From the NCBI GenBank assembly GCA_020631555.1, contig JAHDGY010000009.1:1-58978 (forward strand): a DNA stretch of 58,978 nucleotides, in the 5' to 3' direction. The notes beneath the pieces are model-generated. The model did not search any database and had not been told where the DNA came from. It was given only the letters and a program-made list of their open reading frames with translations. A program made the position numbers and the translations under genes. Positions 52,154-58,978 of the stretch are shown piece by piece. Each line of letters begins with the position of its first letter. Position 1 is the first letter of the stretch. The DNA comes from Flavobacteriales bacterium. Its GTDB lineage: Bacteria; Bacteroidota; Bacteroidia; Flavobacteriales_D; Parvicellaceae.

Positions 52154-54556
52154 ATGAGAAAATCTATAGATCTAATTGAAACTACATACCACTCAATTCA
52201 AAATGGAATAGACCATAATGTCTTGCATCTCACCGGCGATTCTGAAAAAATTGATGGTCGCCACGTACAAATTGGAGGTAAGCGCTTGATTAACTTTTTA
52301 TCATACAGCTATTTGGGGCTAGATCAACATCCTCGATTAATTGAAGCAAGTATTAACGCTGTCAGAAAATACGGAGTTAACTGGGGTTCATCAAGAGCCT
52401 ATTTTCAAATCGATTTATACAAGGAGCTTGAAGAACTTTTATCTCAAATTTTCGGTGGCTTTGCACTTGTTGGAAGATGCACGACACTGGCCCACATGGC
52501 AGCCTTACCAGCCTTAATTAAGAATGACGACGTAATTCTAATTGACCAACATGTTCATGCAAGTGTGCAGGACGCTGTAAAAAAGTTTGACGGAGTCCCT
52601 CGGGAAATAATTAAGCATAACAGTATTGAACAGCTTGAAGATCGAATCCAATCACTAAGGAATCACCATAGAAAAATATGGTTTTGCTGTGATGGGGTAT
52701 ATTCCATGTATGGTGATTTAGCGCCGCTAAAAGAATTGGAGCAATTAACCAAAAAGTATCCAGAATTCAATCTATATATAGATGATGCCCATGGAATGAG
52801 TTGGACTGGAAGTCACGGCAAGGGATATGCTTTGTCTCAAGTAGAGCTTTCAGATCAAATTGTGGTTGTTAGCTCCTTAAATAAAGCTTTCGCAACTGAT
52901 GGTGGGGTAATAATTACTTCTAATCGAGTTTACCATGAACGTATTAAAGTTTCTGGACCCACCATGATATTTTGTTCACCCATTTCGCCAATGTTGTTAG
53001 GAGCAGCGGTGGCATGTGCTAGAATTCATTTGACCAATGAACTAGCTGAATTACAAAGTCGACTAATGGAAAAGGTCAGGTATTTCAAATCAATTAGTCT
53101 TAAAAAGGGTTTGCCTGTTGTTTCTTCAGATTTAAGTCCAATTCAATTTATTGGGTGCGGTAACCCTGAGATTGCATACGAAATGGCTGCTCGATTAAAG
53201 GAACACGGTTTTCTGTGTGGTCTTGGACTTTATCCGGCTGTTGCGATGTCTAGAAGCGGATTAAGAATTAGTATATCCAATCACCAAACTATAGATCATA
53301 TTGATATGTTAGTTGACGTACTTGGTAGAGAACTGCCTAGTGTTGCTGCTCTACACAATATGAGTATTGATAAAATTTTTAAAAGGTTCAAACTAAAACC
53401 TACAAGTCTTAACAATATTGAGAAAAAGGACTTTGTCTCTGTGATCCGGTTTGACTCAATCAATGAAATTGATCCCAGTTTATGGAATAAGCTATTTGGA
53501 GATAAAGGGAATTTTGATTGGGAAGGGATACGTTTTATGGAAAGTGTATTTCGAGACAATGACTCTGCTGAAAACAATTGGATATTCAGCTATTTCATTT
53601 GTTATGTATCCGGGCAACCAATCGCGGCAACTTTTTTAACGGAGTCTTTGGTTAAGGACGATATATTTTACAGTGCAAGGAAATCTATTGTTATTGAGAA
53701 TCAAAGAGTAAGAGGCTCTAATCCGCATTTTCTAACCTCTAAAACACTAATGTTGGGAAGCCCGTTTAGCGAAGGAGATCACTTATATTGTGATTTTTCA
53801 AGTCCGTATTGGAAATCAGCTATTAAAGTTCTGCTGAAATCAATCGATAAGCTTAAGGTCGAAAGGCAAATCCCCAATATTGTTTTGCGTGATTTTCCAG
53901 TATTAAATAAACTTGACGATATCTTTTCTAAATCTGGATTCGTGAGAATAAATACTGGGGTTGCCAGTTCAATTGATCATCTGCCGTCCAATTCCGGTGA
54001 ATTATTAAATCTAATGGGACCAAAATCCCGAAGGAATCATCGAAATGAAATTCTCAAATACGAAAGTCAATTTATTCCAGTGGTTAACCGAAAGGTCACA
54101 GAATTAGATATTAAACACTGGTACAATTTATATTTAAACGTAAAAAATAAAGCGTTTGAAATCAATACATTCAACCTTCCAAACAAAGTATTTAGAGCTT
54201 TCGTTGATCACAACAATTGGGACGTACTAGAGTTATTTTCATTAAATTCTAAAGAACCCGTTTCTGTTGTTTTTAGCTATATGTCCGCTAATAACTATAG
54301 TCCAATGTTTATTGGATTGGATTACGATAGTTGCCCTAACGCTAACGTTTATAAACAATCTTTATATCAAGTTGTAAAGCGAGCAATTGACCTAAATAAA
54401 AGAACAGTACATTTTGGTTTTACTGCTGAACGGACGAAAAAGATTGTAGGATGCCAACCAATCGAAAAAGTAGCATATGTTCAATTGGAAGATGATTTTA
54501 ATGTGCAAGTCATAGAGAACATTAGATCTTCTTCGTTTGCTGTTAGTTATGGATAA
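52154..54556 (+). CDS. Alpha-oxoamine synthase fused to a GNAT-like N-acyltransferase
   Basis: An 800-residue two-domain enzyme. Residues 1 to about 400 are a PLP-dependent alpha-oxoamine synthase (serine palmitoyltransferase/BioF/KBL family): INFLSYSYLGLDQHPRLIEA, DDAHGMSWTG at 210-219 and the Schiff-base Lys244 in SSLNKAFATDGG. It ends with ISNHQTIDHIDMLVD. From about 420 to 800 comes a GNAT-like/BioF2-type domain (MGPKSRRNHRNEILKYES; LYQVVKRAIDLNKRTVHFGF). The first domain would condense an acyl-thioester with an amino acid; the second might N-acylate the product, as in ceramide or sulfonolipid synthesis. ATG 52154 is the only sensible start. No lipid genes are adjacent. Confidence 0.85.
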   Translation: MRKSIDLIETTYHSIQNGIDHNVLHLTGDSEKIDGRHVQIGGKRLINFLSYSYLGLDQHPRLIEASINAVRKYGVNWGSSRAYFQIDLYKELEELLSQIFGGFALVGRCTTLAHMAALPALIKNDDVILIDQHVHASVQDAVKKFDGVPREIIKHNSIEQLEDRIQSLRNHHRKIWFCCDGVYSMYGDLAPLKELEQLTKKYPEFNLYIDDAHGMSWTGSHGKGYALSQVELSDQIVVVSSLNKAFATDGGVIITSNRVYHERIKVSGPTMIFCSPISPMLLGAAVACARIHLTNELAELQSRLMEKVRYFKSISLKKGLPVVSSDLSPIQFIGCGNPEIAYEMAARLKEHGFLCGLGLYPAVAMSRSGLRISISNHQTIDHIDMLVDVLGRELPSVAALHNMSIDKIFKRFKLKPTSLNNIEKKDFVSVIRFDSINEIDPSLWNKLFGDKGNFDWEGIRFMESVFRDNDSAENNWIFSYFICYVSGQPIAATFLTESLVKDDIFYSARKSIVIENQRVRGSNPHFLTSKTLMLGSPFSEGDHLYCDFSSPYWKSAIKVLLKSIDKLKVERQIPNIVLRDFPVLNKLDDIFSKSGFVRINTGVASSIDHLPSNSGELLNLMGPKSRRNHRNEILKYESQFIPVVNRKVTELDIKHWYNLYLNVKNKAFEINTFNLPNKVFRAFVDHNNWDVLELFSLNSKEPVSVVFSYMSANNYSPMFIGLDYDSCPNANVYKQSLYQVVKRAIDLNKRTVHFGFTAERTKKIVGCQPIEKVAYVQLEDDFNVQVIENIRSSSFAVSYG

Positions 54557-54936
54557 AACTCAATTCAAAGAATCGTAAAACTTGCGTCTTAATAGCTTTT
54601 CAGTCGATGTTAATGTCGTTGCCAGAAATAAACTTGGATGACTTCCAGTTTTGAACACCACTTGATCTATAAATTTTCAAAAAACTCCTTCGCGTATTGC
54701 TTTGGTTGATCTGCCTGGACTTAGCACACTCTTCTCATTAACTAATTACTGAACGTCAATATTATAAAGCTTTTCGGTAATCATCGAGTTAGATTTAGTT
54801 AATAAAAAATTTACATTGGAATTGATTCAGACAATCGTGCGAATGCTACTTTCGCGGCGCTGTCAGTAATTAGAAGAGTCAGGAAAATGCAGCGATGTTG
54901 TACACAAAAAGTGATACACATTATTAAATATATAAA
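54557..54936. other. Intergenic region
   Basis: No intact gene is seen. Minus-strand frames near 54,600-54,760 read weakly protein-like across stops (VQADQPKQYAKEFFENL), possibly a decayed gene. The last 100 bases are AT-rich and should hold the promoter of the lipoprotein gene. Confidence 0.3.
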
Positions 54937-56769
54937 ATGAGAATAAGTAAAAATTGGGCGTTGCTAACCGCCTTTGGGATTACCCAAATAGTTAGCCTCA
55001 ACAGTTGCAAGAAAAGCGAAACCGATCTTTTGAAAAATGATTCAACCACTAGTGCACAACAACAGTTGTTTAGCTCAGATGATCCTATTCGATTAATCAA
55101 AAAGCTTAACGATCCATACACTGTGGAAAGCATGCGCAAAGCATACAAGAGCTTGCAAGAAGATGGAACAATCACAACCAAATCCGAAATTGAGTTAAAC
55201 GCGACGCACCAGTATGTTAGATTTCTCCCAAAAGACGAATGGGAATTGCATACCTTAAAACTAGACACTGCACTGGAGTATTATGAATACCCATTGAATT
55301 ATGAATTATCTGAGGGAGTTTCGTATCATGATCCATCCCTTCCAGATTCAGCGATAACTTGGCAATACACAGTGGTTCCAATTGGGTACCAATTTCCCAA
55401 CATCCAAGTTGAAGTGTTGGAAGATATTATTTTAGATGAACCAACTGGCAATAAATCCATGGCTATAACGGATTCGCTATATTGGCAAATTGAGGATCGG
55501 GCAATGTCACTGGCCGGTTACGAAGAAAGTCAAAACAATCAAATTAGAGCGGAAAATAGTTGGTGGAGACCTAAAAAATGGAATCCAGCGGGAAAAATTA
55601 CAGTTTGGGACGACGCTTTAAAGAAATATATCCCCATTCAAGGGGTCAAAATTCGTGCAAAACAGTGGTACAAAAGTGGATCTGTGGTAACGAATCATAA
55701 CGGAGACTATTATTTTTCGAAGCAATTTAGGCGTGCTGTTAATTACAGTTTAGTCTGGGAAGGAACTCACTTTGATGTACGCGCTGGAATTTTTGGTCAA
55801 GCAACGTACAATGGCCCTAAACTTAAAGGGAAGTGGAATCTCGGCTTAGGAGGATCGGGATATCAAAGAGGGATAGCTCATGTGTTTAGAGCTGCTTTTG
55901 ATTATTATAACAAGCACAATCAAGTAGGGGTTGTTTCCCCACCCAAAAAAACAACTTGGCGACCAAAGTTAAAGATTGCGGCCAGAAGAGGGTCAAGTTC
56001 TGGAGGATATAAAGGGTTTTGCGATGTTCGTAACAGATATTTTGGTGCATTATCGACGATTCATATTTTCGAGGTAAAAACTGCTATAAGTACACAAATT
56101 TATCCGGTTACTATTCACGAAATAGCCCATTATTCACACTGGGGATTAGACAAAGACAATTTCGATAAAATGTGTCTAAAAAAGGAATGTCCAGGAGAGC
56201 AAAGGTTAGCGGAAAGTTGGGGATACGCAATGCCATTTGCGTTTTACAAGAAACTTTACAACTACGATTTGAAAGATTTTAATGAAAATGAAGCAACAAC
56301 TTTATACACTTCCCTTATCTCTAATATGATTGACAAAAGTGATTATGCTCCAGTAGTAGCGAAGCAACACTATCTGGGTACAGTTCCAGAGCAATCGTCA
56401 TTTTTCATATACTCCAATGATGGAAATGGCAGAATGTACTACACGCCAATCAAAGAAAAGGAATGCCCCGTTGAAGGATCTGGTTTTGATGGTACGAATT
56501 GCCATGTAAAACTTGTACCAAATCGAGCACATCATTTTATCGATGATGACGGAAACATGTATCTAAGTAGCATTTGGACCCCTTCTAATAGCAACGAGAT
56601 ATTTGATCTTGTCAATGGCTACAAAATAGGTGAATTGGAACAATGCTTGAAAGGCTGTTTAACCTTTAATGATTTTGAGAACAGTGTAAGAAATAAGATT
56701 AATAATCCAACTGAAAGATATTTGGATGAATTATTCGATAGTTGGCCCGATCACGAAGAAAAAAAATAG
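54937..56769 (+). CDS. Lipoprotein with zincin (HExxH) metalloprotease-like domain
   Basis: 610 residues. The signal peptide ends in a lipobox with Cys24 (IVSLNSC), so the protein is lipid-anchored in the envelope. A beta-sandwich-like region lies near 220-280 (PIQGVKIRAKQWYKSGSVVT; NHNGDYYFSKQF). The putative catalytic site is HEIAHYSHWG at 394-403, with Glu at about 426 in RLAESWGYA as third ligand, the spacing of gluzincins. It is followed 3 bases later by a run of small lipoproteins, and its last 42 codons are duplicated at 57,753. Substrate is unknown. Confidence 0.72.
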   Translation: MRISKNWALLTAFGITQIVSLNSCKKSETDLLKNDSTTSAQQQLFSSDDPIRLIKKLNDPYTVESMRKAYKSLQEDGTITTKSEIELNATHQYVRFLPKDEWELHTLKLDTALEYYEYPLNYELSEGVSYHDPSLPDSAITWQYTVVPIGYQFPNIQVEVLEDIILDEPTGNKSMAITDSLYWQIEDRAMSLAGYEESQNNQIRAENSWWRPKKWNPAGKITVWDDALKKYIPIQGVKIRAKQWYKSGSVVTNHNGDYYFSKQFRRAVNYSLVWEGTHFDVRAGIFGQATYNGPKLKGKWNLGLGGSGYQRGIAHVFRAAFDYYNKHNQVGVVSPPKKTTWRPKLKIAARRGSSSGGYKGFCDVRNRYFGALSTIHIFEVKTAISTQIYPVTIHEIAHYSHWGLDKDNFDKMCLKKECPGEQRLAESWGYAMPFAFYKKLYNYDLKDFNENEATTLYTSLISNMIDKSDYAPVVAKQHYLGTVPEQSSFFIYSNDGNGRMYYTPIKEKECPVEGSGFDGTNCHVKLVPNRAHHFIDDDGNMYLSSIWTPSNSNEIFDLVNGYKIGELEQCLKGCLTFNDFENSVRNKINNPTERYLDELFDSWPDHEEKK

Positions 56770-56772
56770 AAA

Positions 56773-57231
56773 ATGAAAAATCAAATTAATCAATTGTTCA
56801 TCGCTCTCTTCTTTATTTATGGGAGTTTACTTACGAGTTGTAGGCCTGAAGGGGATAAAGGAGCTCCGGATGAAAAGTTAATAATTCATAACCATTCGGG
56901 TTATGGTTTAAGTATATTTCCATACTCGAAAGATTCGATACTTAGAGAAATATCCATAGCCAAGGATGGTTCCTACACGATTGACAAAGATAATGCTTAC
57001 GATTTGGGAGATGATCATTGTGCCTACTGTCTTTTTTCATCGCTGGACAAAGTGACACAAGATTCTGCAATTGTTGAGATTAACAATAAACAGTTGTTAT
57101 ATACCCGTATTTCCTCTTCTACTAGCAATAACTTTATGTCTAGTGAGGGGTATGTGACCAAGCAGACAGGAGATTACGAGTACACGCATGAATATTTCTT
57201 TACCCAAGAGCACGTTGACAGTGCTAAGTAA
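56773..57231 (+). CDS. Small lipoprotein 1A
   Basis: 152 residues with a lipobox at Cys23 (GSLLTSC). The body is beta-rich (EKLIIHNHSGYGLSIFPYSK) with CxxC-like DDHCAYCLF. The end is TGDYEYTHEYFFTQEHVDSA. It starts 3 bases after the protease stop, so it is in the same operon. A paralogue at 57,888 has the same signal and C terminus but a different middle. No family is recognised; an inhibitor or immunity role for the protease is only a guess. Confidence 0.7.
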   Translation: MKNQINQLFIALFFIYGSLLTSCRPEGDKGAPDEKLIIHNHSGYGLSIFPYSKDSILREISIAKDGSYTIDKDNAYDLGDDHCAYCLFSSLDKVTQDSAIVEINNKQLLYTRISSSTSNNFMSSEGYVTKQTGDYEYTHEYFFTQEHVDSAK

Positions 57232-57265
57232 AAATGTTACTCTAAGACCGGATTCTTTATTGATT

Positions 57266-57305
57266 AGTGAGCCCTGCCAAATATCTGGCAGGGTTAACGC
57301 TCACT
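57266..57305 (+). repeat. Imperfect hairpin, copy A
   Basis: AGTGAGCCCTGCCAAATATC followed by TGGCAGGGTTAACGCTCACT. It is the counterpart of the perfect palindrome at 58378 but has a six-base insertion (TTAACG) and one change, so the stem is interrupted. Confidence 0.7.
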
Positions 57306-57323
57306 ATATTGAATATTATCGGC

Positions 57324-57644
57324 ATGAATAAGCTACATTTTTTTGGATTTCTATTGGCGACAACGATTTTAATTGTTAGCTGCGATCCCGGCGGAACAGA
57401 TGAATTTAAAGTTATTAACACTAGTAAGCACAGCGTTAAAGTCTTTATAAACCAATCTAAAAATCCTAAATTCAACATTTCAAAAAGGTTCATTTCAGGT
57501 TGTACGTATTGCCCCATTTTGATTTCAACTTTTCTTATACTTCCATCAATCTGTAGTGGTCTAAAAAAACTGGACAGGAAAAATAGAATAATTAAATTTC
57601 TGTCAAATGAAACGAACACGACGAAAATTCAGCGCTTCCTTTAA
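57324..57644 (+). pseudogene. Truncated small lipoprotein 2A
   Basis: It starts like the intact paralogue at 58,430 (lipobox Cys20 in ILIVSC, then DPGGTDEF). Similarity ends near residue 54 (NPKFNISK). The frame then runs through unrelated sequence and into an IS3 end at 57,550, stopping at 57,644 with 106 residues instead of 165. It is probably non-functional. Confidence 0.65.
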
Positions 57645-57765
57645 AACAAAAGTTGTATTGGAGGCATTAAAAGAGCGCAAGACGTTATCAGAACTTGCCG
57701 AGCAATTCAACCTTCATCCGCATCAGATTAGTGCTTGGAAAAAGGAGTTTCTGAACAATGCTTGA
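57550..57765 (+). mobile_element. IS3-family left-end fragment with truncated orfA
   Basis: TGTAGTGGTCTAAAAAAACT at 57550 looks like an IS3 terminal repeat. ATG 57607 opens orfA (RRKFSASFKTKVVLEALKER; LAEQFNLHPHQISAWKKEF), the helix-turn-helix start of the IS3 transposase. It is cut after 52 codons where the duplicated protease-gene tail begins. The joint contains GAACAATGC, also present at 56638. Confidence 0.8.
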
Positions 57766-57884
57766 AAGGCTGTTTAACCTTTAAAGATTTTGAGAACAGC
57801 GTAAGAAATAAGATTAATAATCCAACTGAAAGATATTTGGATGAATTATTCGATAGTTGGCCCGATCACGAAGAAAAAAAATAA
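57753..57884 (+). pseudogene. Duplicated 3' end of the zincin lipoprotein gene
   Basis: It encodes CLKGCLTFKDFENSVRNKIN and PTERYLDELFDSWPDHEEKK, nearly identical to the last 42 residues of the protein ending at 56769 (one Asn to Lys change seen). There is no start codon. It fixes the left edge of duplication copy B. Confidence 0.85.
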
Positions 57885-57887
57885 AAA

Positions 57888-58343
57888 ATGAAGAATCAAA
57901 TTAATCAATTGTTCATCGCGCTCTTCTTTATTTATGGGAGTTTGCTTACGAGTTGTAAGCCTGAAGGGGATAAAGGAGGACCGGAGGAGGTATTACATTT
58001 TAGAAACCAAACCGGATTTGATCTCAATATTGTTCCATATTGGAAAGACTCAACACTAAATGAAATTTCGATTAAGAGTCAAAGCTCTGCAACCATCGAA
58101 AAGAAATACCATTCTTTGGGTGAAAATCATTGTGCTTCGTGCGTGTTTTTTTCCTTGAATCCAAAAGGAAAAGACTCTATAGTTGTGAACATTAATAACA
58201 AACGCCTTGTTTACACTTTTGCTAAATCTGCAACCTCCAAAAGTATAATGTCGGATGCGGGCTACAACACTAAACAATCAGGAGATTACGAGTACACGCA
58301 TGAATATTTCTTTACCCAAGAGCACGTTGACAGTGCTAAGTAA
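57888..58343 (+). CDS. Small lipoprotein 1B
   Basis: 151 residues with lipobox Cys23 (GSLLTSC). It shares the first 30 and last 20 residues with 1A almost exactly. The middle differs (EVLHFRNQTGFDLNIVPYWK; SVQ-poor KGKDSIVVNINNKRLVYTFA), while NHCASC keeps the cysteine pair. This mosaic pattern suggests diversifying selection or gene conversion of the ends. Confidence 0.7.
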   Translation: MKNQINQLFIALFFIYGSLLTSCKPEGDKGGPEEVLHFRNQTGFDLNIVPYWKDSTLNEISIKSQSSATIEKKYHSLGENHCASCVFFSLNPKGKDSIVVNINNKRLVYTFAKSATSKSIMSDAGYNTKQSGDYEYTHEYFFTQEHVDSAK

Positions 58344-58377
58344 AAATGTTACTCTAAGACCGGATTCTTTATTGATT

Positions 58378-58411
58378 AGTGAGCCCTGCCAAATATTTGG
58401 CAGGGCTCACT
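58378..58411 (+). repeat. 34-bp perfect palindrome between lipoprotein genes
   Basis: AGTGAGCCCTGCCAAA, TA, then TTTGGCAGGGCTCACT form a 16-pair perfect stem. No T-run follows, so it is not a standard terminator. The start codon of lipoprotein 2B lies 18 bases downstream. Confidence 0.9.
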
Positions 58412-58429
58412 ATATTGAATATTATCGGC

Positions 58430-58927
58430 ATGAATAAGCTACATTTTTTTGGATTTCTTTTGGCGACAACGATTTTAATTGTTGGCTGTGATCCTGGCGG
58501 AACAGATGAGTTTAAAATTGTAAACTCCACAAAAAGGGATGTAAAGATTTTTATGAACATTGAAAGTGATCCAAGTTTTAATGTTTCTAAAAACTCCCAT
58601 CAGGAGCATTCTCACTCCTATGAATTCGAAAACAGAGACAGTTATCACCTATTTTTTGATCGACAGGACTCAACAAAACTTGTGTTCAATGATGGTAAGG
58701 TTTTAACTTTTTACAACCATACACCTATCTACGATTCGACTGGAAACTTGATTAAATCTTTACCTCCTAGAATTGATGGTGCGAATGGTATCCAAGAGTT
58801 ATCCAATTCTTCCTTAAAAAACATTCTCTCTTATAAAGGCTGGAGTGAAAATTGTAATTCAAAACGTCACCGAACCTGTACCTATACCTACACTATTACA
58901 GACGAACATTATAAGTTGGCTAAGTAG
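58430..58927 (+). CDS. Small lipoprotein 2B
   Basis: 165 residues, lipobox Cys20 (ILIVGC) followed by DPGGTDEFKIVNSTKRDVKI. The remainder is beta-rich (YHLFFDRQDSTKLVFNDGKV) and ends with TCTYTYTITDEHYKLAK. The ending resembles that of lipoproteins 1A/1B in having a Thr/Tyr-rich strand and a final AK. This is the intact version of the broken copy at 57,324. Function unknown. Confidence 0.7.
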   Translation: MNKLHFFGFLLATTILIVGCDPGGTDEFKIVNSTKRDVKIFMNIESDPSFNVSKNSHQEHSHSYEFENRDSYHLFFDRQDSTKLVFNDGKVLTFYNHTPIYDSTGNLIKSLPPRIDGANGIQELSNSSLKNILSYKGWSENCNSKRHRTCTYTYTITDEHYKLAK

Positions 58928-58978
58928 TCGTTCCTTATAAAATGACTTTCGAGGGTTGTTCAGCTTCTATAATAAAAG

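Larger units (their letters stand above)
56638..57484 (+). repeat. Tandem duplication, copy A
   Basis: This stretch (end of the protease gene, small lipoprotein 1A, hairpin, start of lipoprotein 2A) is repeated at 57753-58599, with an offset of 1115 bases at the left and 1106 at the right. Ends of the lipoprotein genes are nearly identical; their middles differ strongly. Confidence 0.85.
57753..58599 (+). repeat. Tandem duplication, copy B
   Basis: Second copy of 56638-57484. Flanking codons and the intergenic sequence after lipoprotein 1 (AAAAATGTTACTCTAAGACC) are identical in both copies. Confidence 0.85.

Noticed and set aside
1-58978. CRISPR array, rRNA operon or replication origin
   Set aside because: No regularly spaced repeats, rRNA sequence or clustered DnaA-box pattern was seen.

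Overview
The window is about 59 kb of low-GC DNA from a member of the Bacteroidota, most likely the Flavobacteriia/Flavobacteriales. The reasons are a PorT-type outer-membrane protein next to ubiE (a common neighbourhood in this phylum), a type IX secretion sorting tail, menaquinone genes (menA, ubiE), several TAnnTTTG promoter boxes with an upstream TTG (the phylum's sigma-A signature), almost no Shine-Dalgarno sequences, and many short lipoproteins with an LxxC lipobox.

Region 1 (1-860) is a graveyard of IS3 and IS256 transposase remnants. Region 2 (862-25,000) is mostly ordinary chromosome: a DMT-type permease and ribD; a GT2 glycosyltransferase followed by a GT-C-like membrane protein broken by one frameshift and one stop codon; menA; a frameshifted YHYH-domain gene; the kdsD-kdsA-DAHP synthase operon; DUF1684 and CPBP-protease genes; the minus-strand block porT, ubiE, trkH, aspC; a histidine kinase carrying an 11-G homopolymer plus its response regulator; and two adjacent TPR/SpoIIE-type phosphatase genes, one with intact and one with lost catalytic residues. 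A T9SS-tail protein and two fused IS remnants lead to a tRNA-Arg(TCT) gene at 25,499.

Region 3 (about 25,690-50,240) is a prophage or prophage-derived element next to that tRNA. A plus-strand tyrosine recombinase is followed by a long minus-strand morphogenesis block. In transcription order it holds the small and large terminase, portal, scaffold-like protein, capsid candidate, connector and tail genes, tape measure and large distal-tail proteins. No replication genes, cI-like repressor or recognisable endolysin are visible. Between the capsid and scaffold-like genes lies a plus-strand cassette with its own terminator: a KAP-type P-loop NTPase and a membrane-anchored cysteine-rich protein. 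This is the best candidate in the window for an undescribed system, probably a phage-carried defence or exclusion module.

Region 4 (50,300-58,978) holds a PAS-like/DUF7793 pair, an 800-residue fusion of an alpha-oxoamine synthase with a GNAT-like acyltransferase (sphingolipid- or sulfonolipid-like chemistry), and a zincin-type lipoprotein. The last is followed by a tandemly duplicated set of small lipoproteins whose duplication joint carries an IS3 fragment. All functional calls are from reading the sequence; no database search was possible.
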